Assembly (NCBI GenBank): GCA_025558075.1
Contig: JAHLKF010000002.1
Span: 1,302,001 to 1,366,000 of the forward strand
Direction: 5' to 3'
Length of the DNA: 64,000 nucleotides
Source of the DNA: Gaertneriomyces semiglobifer
Lineage: Eukaryota > Chytridiomycota > Chytridiomycetes > Spizellomycetales > Spizellomycetaceae
Below, piece after piece: positions 25,561-36,700 of the stretch. The stretch's first letter is position 1. Every line of letters starts with the position of its first letter. The position numbers were made by a program, and so were the translations under genes. The notes below the pieces were generated by a model, which saw only the letters and a program-made list of their open reading frames with translations, searched no databases and was not told where the DNA came from.

Positions 25561-27409
25561 ATGTCGTTCAAAGAAGTCAGATGTAAGCATTACGACATAA
25601 AGAGCATGTTTTTGCAAAGGCTGACCTTGTTTCAAAGCGTTCGCAGAAAAAATGCGGTCCTTGGGTTATCCCAACTTGATCTCTCTGGAATCATTTCGAT
25701 ATCCCAATTTTGATCTCGTTGCCGACACCCTCTTGTGGCTGGTCAAAAGGTGTTGGTGTTCATATCTCGTTGTGTGGCTTTTTCGATGGGACTGTGCGAC
25801 TTATGACCGTGCGAAATTTCCAGTTACGACCCAAGTATCGATGTGCCTGAAGACGTGGATACTGAGCAAGACCGGATCATGTTCATCAAATCCATTGCGT
25901 CGTTTATGGTCAGAACCTGTCGACGGTCTAATGCTTGAGAGTTTCTTTTATTGAGTATTTTCTCAATAAGTAGGCTCCCAAAGCGCATATCAAGCTCAAC
26001 ACTCGAAAGCTCTACATGGCAGATGGAAATGCAGTCAAGGAGCTGTTAAAAATTGCCAACGTCTTGTATGAAGCCAAAAATCAAAGGGACACTGACAAAG
26101 ATGTAAGGACAAACAGTGCGCGTATCCAAGCTCAACTGCAAGCGATAAACACTCTTTGCAGGACACTGGGCGAATAGCACCGCTCGATATCTCCAGCAGG
26201 ATAGGACAACTGAGGACGTGCAGGCAACTGGGATCGGAAATTACAGAAACGGGCGCGTGGCTTTATGACTTGTTAGCAAAGGAAATGCAGCTGCGGGTAT
26301 GAACCGGTTGAAAATGTAGCGGGATTCGCTCATGAGCTGACGTACTCTGAATCATCTAGGACGTTCGGACTGCAGTTATTTCTCGTCCGTTCGAGTTGAA
26401 CACCATGCAAGTAGCTGTAAACGAGGCGATCACCAACCTGCGGGGCCAATTATCCGTCACACAGGCGGCATTGGATAACCTGGGAGCGGACGAAGGAAAT
26501 TTATTGTCCAAGATTGACAAGAAGAAATCTGAACTTGAACGAGCTCAAAAACGCTTGCAGAGCTTGCAGAGTGTCAGGTAAGTTGAAAGCAAGGGCTCAA
26601 ACCATGGAGGGGTACAATTTTAAGCACCCGTTTCTTCCGAAAAGGCCTGCCTACATGGATGAGTTTGAACGCATTCAAAAAGATTTGGTTGTTCTGTATG
26701 AGCAGTACATGGACCGGTTCAGGAATCAAGCGTATTTGGAGCAACAGCTCGACGAGCATAATCGACAAGAGCAGGACAGATTCGAGGTAAACTATTAGTT
26801 GTTTTTCCTGTTTTTCTAGTTTTGCTTAGGATGCAATTTTTCAGGAAACCGAGGGAACATTGAAAAAGATGCAGACACGTCTGAGAGAAGAAGAGCTGAG
26901 ACTGCTCCGTGGTGATAAAGAAATGAGAGATGTTCTCGGCGATGCGTATACGTCTGATCGCCCCATCTCGAGAATGTCTCGGCCAAAGGGTAAGTTTGGA
27001 GGGTCCATTTATCGGTGTAAGGATTTTCAGGAATCACATGTATTTCCTTTTTTTAGCTGCTGGAGCAAACCAGCGTTCACGATCGTTTGTAAATGAGAGT
27101 GAAAGCGACAGTGAGGATGGCTTGGGAGACGATCAGGTGCGTGCTGCTTTTGTTTTAAACTGGTGCCGCGGCCATTGAGCGATTTCTTTTTTGCAGGGTG
27201 ATGAGATATCGCTTTCAGAGTCCGAGCTGATCAATAATAATGATATTCTCATTGATGACGACGACGAAGATGGCGAAGACGATTCACAGATGGACTTGGA
27301 TGATGATGAGGACGTGAATGACGGAGAGTCAGATTATGCTCCTGGGAGAATGGGTTCAAGGCGTATGACGGATGACGTTAGCTATGAAAGTGACGATAAC
27401 GACTTTTAG
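25561..27409 (+). CDS. IFT38: Intraflagellar transport protein IFT38 (CLUAP1 family)
   Basis: IFT-B peripheral subunit; its N-terminal calponin-homology-like domain binds IFT80/IFT57 partners during cilium assembly. At least nine short exons. Joined, the N-terminus reads [18 protein letters not shown], then [55 protein letters not shown] and [20 protein letters not shown], a near-textbook CLUAP1 start. A coiled coil follows ([60 protein letters not shown]), and the protein ends in an acidic tail with [20 protein letters not shown]. Together with DNAI2 this is direct evidence that the host builds flagella. Tail-to-tail with CDC45, stops 58 bp apart. Confidence 0.95.
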
Positions 27410-27466
27410 TAACTAGATTATGTGATAAGTAATATATATATTTACAGGCGGGGTCATTTCCCTTAC

Positions 27467-29948
27467 TCATCGCATGTAAATCCTTAGACTTTCCAAAAAT
27501 CCCTCCAAGTCCTCCCGCTCTACTTCGACAACGCTCATTTCAAAGCTGTCATGTTTGACTCTGGCACCCGTTCGTTGAGCGGCCGTCTGGAAAGCTAGGC
27601 CAAACATGCTAATTTTTGATAAGACAAATTGCGTATGCTGGTGATATATAGATAGAGAACTTACTTTTTCCTGCCACCACCGCCGCCGACGACAACCCAT
27701 CCAGCGTCTCCTTGGTCATTTTCTTCACCGTCGGGAGCTTCAGCGTCGTCGACTTTGGCAGCATGCTTTGCGGTTTTTTCGATTGCCACTACGATGGCGC
27801 CACCTTTACCACGAACGCCCATGGCTTCTTCCAAAAACTGCAACAACCGCATGGCGCGTTCACCCTCTGCAAATACTCCAAACTCGTTGTCGGTGAGTTC
27901 GCTAGAGTTTCCGGCGGACAAGATGCACAGTTGGAAATTGGGCAGCTGTTGGATCAATTTTTTGGAAAGAATGGACGCGCATGCTCGCACGAGGGCTTTT
28001 TGCAGGTGCATGGCAAGGTATATTCCATGAGTGAGTAGCTTGAAACTGCCAACGCGAGTGGGGGGTTAGCAGACGACAGGTAGCTGGTAGAAAGTAAAAG
28101 GTAGCATTCTTTCTTACCTTCCCAAGGCGTCGTAACCCACCCAAAATCTCCTCACCCAATCGCGCTCATCTTCTTCTCCAGACACTGGATTGGCGAGTCC
28201 CATTTCGTCTGGGTCACCGGCAAGAGCAGCCCCGTCCGTTGATACCAAGCCGGTTCGGGTGCCCACACCTACTCCGCGAAGACCGTCAAACTCGCTCTTG
28301 TCCACCTGTCCAGTTTTATCTTCTCGTCGAATGGCACCCATACCACCGGATAGAGAAGTGTTAAAGTCGCTGTCCTCGCCGCCAATCATGGACTCTACAG
28401 TGCTGCTGCTCATGTCCAAAATAGCTGCGAGCGAGTGGACAGCGTCCGCGGCCGACACTACTCCTTTGAATCCAAACGATTTGATAAATGATGGAAATAC
28501 GATTTCATGGAGATTGTAACGGGGTGCGACGGCAAGCAGCGATTTCCGGATCGTTTTTTTGTATTGCAAGGACATTTCAGTATACTTTTGCGATGACTCT
28601 TCAAGAGGTAGCCTGTGAAAAAAAAGCCGTCAGCACCTCTGCGGCGATAGCTCAGCATTCTGCGATTGAAAAAAAAACTCACCCCATTTTGACCAAGAGG
28701 TTTCCTAGACGTCGCTCGCCGCACTCTTTCCATACACCGAGCCTCGTCGCCACATATCCACTGCAGTACATTGCTTCCCAAAAGCTCCAATGCCTGAGCA
28801 ACATGAGTCGCAGTTCATCGTCGCACTTGATGCTACTGTCGTCGCGTTGTCTGCTTGTCGCAGTGTTAGCTGGATTGGAGGATCCGAAGAGTGACTCCAA
28901 GTCGTCCAAATTAGAGTCTGAAGCAATGGCGTTGCCCGCGCTGGACGGGTTCAGTTTGGACACTTCATCTTTATATGTTTGCACCACGGCCAGGTATCGC
29001 CGGTGTGAAATCCGAGAGGACAAATACTGATACGTTAGACCTATAATCGACAGCCATAGAAAGTCGTTTCCAGCGCGACCTAGCTGGCTCGCCATTGCAT
29101 ATAATAGCCCGGCGACGCTCATGCCGTAGTATGTGCCCTCTGCATAGTAATCTGCAATCATGCGTTGCAAACGTTTTCTCCGTCGCCGTGAATCAGAGCC
29201 ACGCAGCTTCTTTAATGGCGGTCCGTCTAGAGACTCGTCCGGTTTTCGTTTTCGTTTTCTCTTGCGTCGGCGTCCCGGTGAGGCGTTGGCGGCGTTGAGT
29301 GCGTCGTCATCATTATCAGCTTCCTCATCATCGTCATCATTATCAGAGACATCATCCTCATCATCTTCATCATTATCAGAGACATCGTCCTCGTCATTGT
29401 CAGATTCGGACCCGCCTTCTTCGAGCTCCTCGAATGCCTGTTGCAGGTCTGCGAGATCATCAATATCTCCATCGTCCATGAAGAGGACCTGATCGCTTCC
29501 AAAAAGGCCGTGCAAGTTGAGCGGTCGATGCGAGTCGCAGACGTAGACTGTCATTTCATCATTGAGACTCAGCATTTCACTTAAATCGACGAGACCACCG
29601 CAATTGAGGAGAATGATGGAGCGGAGCTCCTCATTCTCCTCAATATGCAACGAGTTGGCCGTCGAGAGATCGGTATATCCACTGACAGGAACGATCTTGT
29701 GAGCAATGTAGTCCGACTTGAACAGCGTCTGTTGGAATAGATGGGGTGTGAGTTTAATGAGCGCTCGGAGAGATGAAGAGTTCACAGGTGAAAAGACTTG
29801 CCACGAGCATGTTCAGGGCACATAGTGCGTCGACATCGTTGGTGACAAAGATCAGGACAGTACATGCACCCGTCCCATGATTCTTGACGGCCTCGGACGT
29901 GATGCGTTTATAAACATTGTCCAAATTCGCAAACGAGACATGTCCCAT
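27467..29948 (-). CDS. CDC45: DNA replication initiation factor Cdc45
   Basis: DHH-superfamily-derived subunit of the CMG replicative helicase. Starts MGHVSFANLDNVYKRI at the ATG at 29948, with VLIFVTNDVDALCALNMLV, then after an intron TLFKSDYIAHKIVPVSGYTD, IILLNCGGLVDLSEML, VYVCDSHRPLNLHGLFG. A long acidic insert of NDEDD repeats and a basic stretch precede the conserved region YYAEGTYYGMSVAGLLYAMA, LLRHWSFWEAMYCSGYVATR, and after further introns the C-terminal DHHA1-like part (GFKGVVSAADAVHSLAAIL, LRIYMR end). The first intron, 29729-29801, begins GCAAGT and ends CAACAG, a GC-AG intron in phase 0. 5' upstream sequence is occupied by the left copy of a direct repeat. Confidence 0.94.
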
Positions 29949-30203
29949 TGTATATGTATCTGGTGTCCTGAAATGTCCAGTCATCGTTTCCGCCGACCAA
30001 AAGTCCACTCGCGCGTTACCCCTCCTCCAATGCTTACATAATGCATAAAGCATGACTTTCACGTGATATAAGAGGTCCGATGCAGATCGAGGCGTGCAGC
30101 GTAAATAGACGACTCGCCTTCCACCAAATGTCAAGTCCTTCGGGACCTCTGACATCAAATAAATTGGAATCGATACAGAGAAGATTAGCATGGCTCCCTG
30201 TGC

Positions 30204-30515
30204 AAGGATGACACGCAATATCTGAGATTGGATAGTACCTTCGGGTACCTAATTTTTTCTTCATCGCAGGCAACCGCCGTTCAGACGCAATATCTGAGAT
30301 TGGGATAGTACCTTCGGGTACCTTTTTTTTTTCTTCATCGCAGGCAACCGCCGTTCAGACGCAATATCTGAGATTGGGATAGTACCTTCGGGTACCTTTT
30401 TTTCTTCATCGCAGGCAACCGCCGTTCATAAGTAAAGTTAAAATAAAAGGCAAGCACGGCGACGGAGGAACTGGTCCCCAAGCACAAATTAGAAAAAGGG
30501 GGGCGAAAGGACCTC
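30204..30515. repeat. Left copy of ~0.3-kb direct repeat flanking the serine-recombinase region
   Basis: Begins AAGGATGACACGCAATATCT and ends at GGCGAAAGGACCTC. Internally it is three tandem units of about 70 bp, each with ACGCAATATCTGAGATTGG, a GTACC-TTCG-GGTAC hairpin, a variable T run and CTTCATCGCAGGCAACCGCC, followed by a unique tail. The same structure recurs in the same orientation at 37447-37769, differing mainly in T-run lengths. Confidence 0.92.
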
Positions 30516-30878
30516 CTTCGGGTAGACCCGGCTGAGAGTTCGGGCTGACCCGGCTTGAGACGACGATACAGAGAAGATCACATGACCTTCAAAATTAGGG
30601 TTGGGTCTTCGAGTCACGTGCCTTCATTATTCGAATAGCCGAGAGGTCGAACATGCGTTAGGTTTCCATAATTAAATTGGTGGGCACAATGGGAACGGGA
30701 TGCAACGTACCGTTGATCTTGATGAAGTGTACATGTATATATATATATAATGACATTCAGTTATGAATGTGTCTGTCCGCATGTCACATAGCATTTCCGG
30801 CCGAAGCACATTCTGCTGACATGCCTGAGCGTTCGTTCAACTTGCCACACTTGGCCTCTTGATCTTGTTCTATTTCAA

Positions 30879-32551
30879 CGGAGTCCTCATTCCTCTGCAT
30901 GCAACCCTCTCAATTTCAAGCTCATGTGACCGCAACTCAGGTTGCTGAATTTCGAAGGTTGCCCTGATCAGTGGTTTGGGAACGCTTACGATTACGCTGC
31001 TGTTGTTGACGCCTGATCTCGCCGATGAACGGTAAGTTCGCCGATCTCGGGCGCATTCACCTGCATTGCCGCATTTCTCCTCTCTGGCATGCAGTACACT
31101 GCTCATAACCTATGATCTATCATCAGCGGAACAAAACACCGCCCTTTCAATTTCGGTGCTTTTTCCAAAGAGTAATGTGAGCGGTGGTGGTGCGAGCAGT
31201 AATGCAGTGATATGAGCGTTCAGTGGGTCTAATATAGGGGGTATAACAGACGTTCTGCTGCCGATCAGCAGAATGTCCCCCAGAGCATCGGGAAAGAATG
31301 TCAAACAGCAATCTATGAGGGAAATGACGCCACCGACTTCCATCAGCATGTTCAGTAAAAACGTGCGATGGAATGACCTGCAAAATGTGCTGAGGCGCTC
31401 GAAAAGGAATGTCAGAAGGAGGTAGGTGCTTTCGGTTTACGGGTGTGGAGAAAGACATAATGCATTCGTACAGAGCGCTTACCAGGAATGGTGCCGCATG
31501 ATGGAATGCGCAGATCGTTGGCCACATCAAACTGTCGAATTCCCTTGCAGCCTCTGGGAAAAGGGCCCGTCGACGTTAGAGCACCGTGGAACCGGGCGTT
31601 GGACGCAGCTTCAGATGCTGCTGCTGCTGCTAGCGTCGGCCATGTTGCGGATGCCGCGTGCGAAAAGGAGTTGTAAAAAAGCAGTGTTCCCTGGAACCAG
31701 AAGAAGCGCTACTGAACAAGTACTTGTCCTCAACGTCGGCAAGCTTATCTGCAAAGGCTCTCGAAGGCAAATCAGTCTCTCAATGGCATATCGGTCAACT
31801 TTCGGTGACTGTCGGTGGAACTGCAAATTGCGACGGTGGACCGACCGGTCACCGTCAGTTGACTGAGAAAGCCATAGCACATTCACCGCTGACTGCCAAT
31901 CGACCGAGAATTGACTGATTCACTGTACATATAACATGTATATGTAAGTTGACTGATAATCCACTTATTTCAGCTCCGTCGGTTGACTGACGGTTGACCG
32001 CAATTTGCCATGGTGCTATGGGTGATTCGGTATATAGTATCGGCGGATTATCGGTCGTTGACAAGTTTACTCTCAGCTGACTTCAATTTATCGGCTCGAT
32101 GTTCTGGGGGACATTCCGCTGTATGTACTGGGGTATATGGCCTTTGCATTGGACCCACCGGACGCTCATATTACGCTTATATCACTGCATACACCGCCGA
32201 CCGCTTGTATTAACCATCAAAAACACCAATGAAAACGCCGCGAAACCAACAGTTCGGTTGAATTTCAATGAATGCGGCCTATGGTGAGCTGCAGCGCGCC
32301 ATGCAGTTGAGAATTGATCTTGAGACATGTCGGCGTAGATCTTGATCATAGGTTATGAAAAGTGTGTTGCAATGCCGGTTAGGCAAACGCGGCAATGCAT
32401 ACACCCGAGATCTGCGAGACTCCAACACTCTCCATCCATGTTGCTGGATCTGGAGGTTGCGCTGATCAGTTGATGCGAACGCGTACCTGACGCTGACGGT
32501 TGATCTCGCCGATGACCGGACGAGGACGCTGCAGAGGAATGAGGACTCTGT
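30879..32551. repeat. Inverted-repeat (fold-back) segment, likely non-autonomous DNA transposon remnant
   Basis: The ends carry GAGTCCTCATTCCTCTGCA at about 30879-30897 and its exact reverse complement at about 32533-32551. Further inside, diverged inverted matches pair about 31080-31290 (CATAACCTATGATC, CAGAATGTCCCCCAGAGCAT) with about 32090-32360 (GATCATAGGTTATG, TGTTCTGGGGGACATTCCGC). Part of the arms also match as direct repeats (TGATCTCGCCGATGA). The core is rich in TTGACTGA-like motifs. No transposase is visible inside; similarity of the arms may extend outward to about 30.78 and 32.76 kb. Confidence 0.65.
31471..31673 (+). repeat. Dispersed ~200-bp repeat, left copy of an inverted pair
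   Basis: Runs from CAGAGCGCTTACC to GCGAAAAGGAGTTG and is about 85-90% identical by eye to the reverse complement of 40226-40418. Contains a GCT microsatellite of different length in the two copies. Confidence 0.88.
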
Positions 32552-33787
32552 GAAAAAAGAGGCAAATTCTCATGCAAGTGTGGCAAGCGAGGCAAAATTA
32601 AAAGAGGCAAAAAGGAAAGTCAGCCTGTAGGAATGTGCCCAGAAATGACATTAATCAACGTCTGATGGAACATCTTGGCTTCAAATGCGCTTGGGTACAT
32701 CTGAATTTGAACGGATGTCCTCGGCCGGAATGTGCTGATGAGTGTCAGCGGAATGCATTGGCAAATGCATCGGCAAATGCTGTTTGATGTGCCGACAGAT
32801 GCTGGCGCGAAATGTTAACCCACAATCAATATCAGTCTCGCGAACGCGTGGATCTTGAAATTGACATCCTGCTGAGAGAACACAGGGTCATCATCAAGGC
32901 ATTGTGTTAACGTCGGGCATCCTTAGGGACATCCGTCGGAGCTCCCGGGTCAGCTTTTAGTATCTCGCCCGTTTGCCACACTTCCCGTATTTTATTGCCT
33001 GTGCATTTGCCGCCTCCGTCTGCTCCAACTTCCAGCCTTTCCTGCAATTTGCATTCACCACCAAAATGCACCTTTTTTATGGCATCGAGGAGAGGGGATC
33101 GTGGACATTGATTGAGCGCTCTGTGGTTGTACAATGCAATGCCCCTGAGGCAGTATGCGCTGTATTCGCACTAATGGTACCTACCGTGCGACGGATGACC
33201 AGCCATAACGCATATTTCAGGCGTGGACTGCAACAGGACATGGGGGGTATAGGTAATACTCTACCCAGTCGGCATCCAGATCCAGTCTACCGAAAAACAT
33301 TGGGAATGCCATTTTCCATGTGTGTTCGCCATCCGTGACAACTTGGGAGGTACATGTTATTAATAAAGAGACATTCGGCCATTAAGTAATACGGGCGGAC
33401 TTTCGGATTATGTAAACACACAAAACGGTCGCGTTTGAACTGTCAAACGCGCTCGCAATTGAACTGTCTGTCAACTGTGTCTGTTTTTTTTTGAGCGGCC
33501 GATGTCTACACAAATGCAGGCCGCTTATCTTGACAGCCCGAAACCCCTCCGTCAATCACTGCAGCTCAGGCCATACTGGTTTGCACTGATTGATGGACGA
33601 GTGTCGTTTGTCAACATAAAAAGAGCCCGTTTCTCCTCCCATCGCTCGTACTCTCAACCCTTTCTTCAATAGAACGATCAACCAATAACTTCCAAACACC
33701 ACAATAACGTTTTCAACTTGCGATAATAAGCGTGCAATAGAGTGAGAGATTCCTTGCACGCTTGGTCTGGCAACAATTCTTAGAAAG
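32552..33787. other. Noncoding region upstream of the serine-recombinase-like gene
   Basis: No supported gene. A 121-codon open frame at 32973-33338 has no coding character that I can defend. A poly-T tract stands near 33485, and 33.55-33.78 kb is likely the 5' leader of the downstream gene. Confidence 0.5.
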
Positions 33788-36700
33788 ATGAATCCTTCAG
33801 TGAGGCGCCAGCTCGCTCGCCTCAACATCGATGAACCCGAAGAGGCCATTACGGCCACTCCTCAGAGCAACGACTACGCCTTGCTGGACGTCAGTGAATT
33901 GTCCAGCCTTGTTCGGGCCCTCCTTGGCGGATTCTTCGGGCCCAGTTTCGAGATCGCCATCAGCCCTGCCATCTTCAGATTCGTGATAAAAACCGCCCGG
34001 ATGCACGTTAACATTGCCACACTGGATGTTGTCGACTGGGAAGGCTTGTCCAAGTGGTTGTCCCAGCAAGACAAGTTGCTGCGGCACCGACTCGTCTCCA
34101 ATGAATCCGGCACGTTCTTAGAGCTCTTTGTTCCAGTGAGCAACCCCGACTCCTCTACGCCTCATTGGAATGCGTTCCGCAAGGATCGGCTCTCCGGGAG
34201 TCAATTGATGAGCTTGAAAAACGCCACGGGCGCCCTATCATCCGATCGTCCTCAATTGATTGTCATTCACGCTCATGGGCGTCTTCTGCCGGTGCCCCTT
34301 CCAAACCCTGACGATTTAGGCACGAACACTCGGAAAGCTTGCGAACGAGTGCAGTTGATTGTCGGCTACGTAAGGGCCACTTGCCTTCTCGCACCATCCG
34401 CAGTGGTGCCTCTCATTGCAGAATTGGCTCCATTGAGTCAATCGAACCAGAACATCCTTCTTCGTTGGCCTAGCGCACCAGCGCTTTTGCTAGACGCTCT
34501 CGCAGGTGTTGAAATGATAGCCAATGGTGTAAACGTCGCGCCCTGGGTCAGGATGGCCATCGAGACGCCTTGGTTTCCGAATGGCACGCACCTTCGCCAG
34601 CATCTGTCAGAAGGCAATATGGCACACACGTTCCGTAAGAGCACGCATGTTGAGGACTACTTACGAAACAATGGTTATCACTTTGTCGCTGTCAGGCTGA
34701 AGTACGTGTGGACTCCCGATCGCATTGGCTACGACCAGACTTCAGTCATTTTGCCCCAGGCTGCTCCCGGCATCGATCCCATGGCCTTTCGCACCACAGA
34801 TGGCTCGCTGTTTTATAGACAAGTGATTATCTTGCAGCAACGAGTCGCAATCCGGCGCAGCGTCATCCTTGTCTCATCTCGAACCATCAACGCCTTCACT
34901 CCTGACAATATTGTGGAAATCCTCGTGGCCGCTGCGAGGCAACTCAAGTGGTCCGGAGGTTCACCTGCTATCACAATGAACCGTTTCGCGATGACTGTAC
35001 CTTTGGAGTGGACCATGTTCGGGGAGAGCAGGTTGTTTCATTCGAACGGAAGTCTGAACACTCATCTAGCCTCAATGCGTCTGGTGCAGCATATGCGAGA
35101 CCTTGGACAGTTTGGTCTCTTTGGCGAAGGCCCCCAACAGCAAGAACAAGAGGCGCCAGTAACTACTGCCCCTCAAGATCGGTTGGAGGGTTTGAAATCA
35201 GCAGTGAGCGCCGCGGACCTTGTCATTTTGTACATTCGCGCATCTACCGTTCAGCAAACGGAAACGTCAGCAGGATTGGAGCGCCAGATAGTCTCAATGG
35301 TCGAAGACCTGCGTACTGCTGCTCCGCAAAACCTGCTCGTCGGGGTAGAATATTGTTCGACGAGCCAACATCCCTGGAAAGACCGGAAGTTGATGAAACT
35401 CCTTTACCGCCAAATCCAGGAATTCCGCAATCCGATCTTGCTCACCGTCAACGCAGATCGCTTGACCCAAAGAGAATCTGACCTTGAAGCCATAACTGAA
35501 GAGTTTCACTCTCGCAATCTGGTTTGGTGGGCTCAAGGAAACGTTGTAAACCCAGCCACGTGGCAACAATTCAGTGCTCATCCAGAGCTGACGCACCAAC
35601 TCCTGATTGGACGTGAGATGGCCATTCAGCACGGCTTCTACACCCGCTGTGTCGCCGTTCAACTGCGCATTAACAACAGCGCCAGCGACAGCAGCATTAC
35701 TACCATTTCAACTTGGATGCGAGAAGTCTGTCGAGGTCGACGGTTGGTCGGCTTGGTTCGAGTGAGCCCGAGTTTTCGTGTCAGTGAAGACCCACCTACA
35801 AACAATAGTCTGGATCGTCAGGCGACATTTTTGAAAGCGCTCGTGGGTCGTGGTATTTCGCAGTGGGAACGGTTACTTGGTGTCTCTGCGTACTCCGGAG
35901 AGGCACTGGACAGGCTGGAGACAACCCTTGCTTCATTTAATGAATCGTGCGTGGTGGTGCTGCCGTCAGTGGATCGTCTCATTCGCAAACCGGAGCAGTT
36001 GCCGCGACTCCAAGCGATTTTGGCCGCAGGGCAGCACATTATTGTGTCGTTCTTGTGGTCGTATGACTCGCTGGATGTGCTGGGCGACGACGATGATGAG
36101 GGTCTTCAATGGATCTCATCTGTTTCTGTCAATGCTGTTAGCTACTTTGATCAACGACGCATTGGCAACAACGCGCTGGCTCTGCCAGTAATATGGCCAA
36201 TGATGTGGTTCAATGGTGAAGACTGCAACCCCGCGGTGTTCCATGCTGCGTCAAAAGCACAGGATTTCATTGCCGGCTTTCGGACATCTTCCTGGCAAGG
36301 AGACCGACAACTAGCCATTCCACAGGCCTTGCAAGGGCTGAATACCAGCGGTAAGCGTGGGTTTCATGATAGGCAAAAGGTCGCTTGGGATCGCTACATC
36401 AGAGGACAACTTCCAAACACCAATCTCCTCGGCCTTATCGACGTCCCGAGCACAGCTTGGATCTGTTCTTGCCCAGAAAATAGCGCCAACCACGATCGTG
36501 ACTGCGTCTGCGATTGCATGAAATGCACCGCCCATCGCTGGGCCGCGTGTTCCTGCAGCAGTCACGAGATAGTCCGAACGGCCAATCGAACGGCTATGAA
36601 GCGCCTTCCGGCCGAGATATGCCGTTGTTCCGCTGCCTGTCCTTGTATCTGTGAATACTGTCACAAGGAGGGGAGTGCGGCCAGAGGAAAAAAACGGCAA

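Noticed and set aside
32973..33338. 121-codon plus-strand ORF
   Set aside because: No recognisable domain, no start context and mixed composition in a repeat-rich region.
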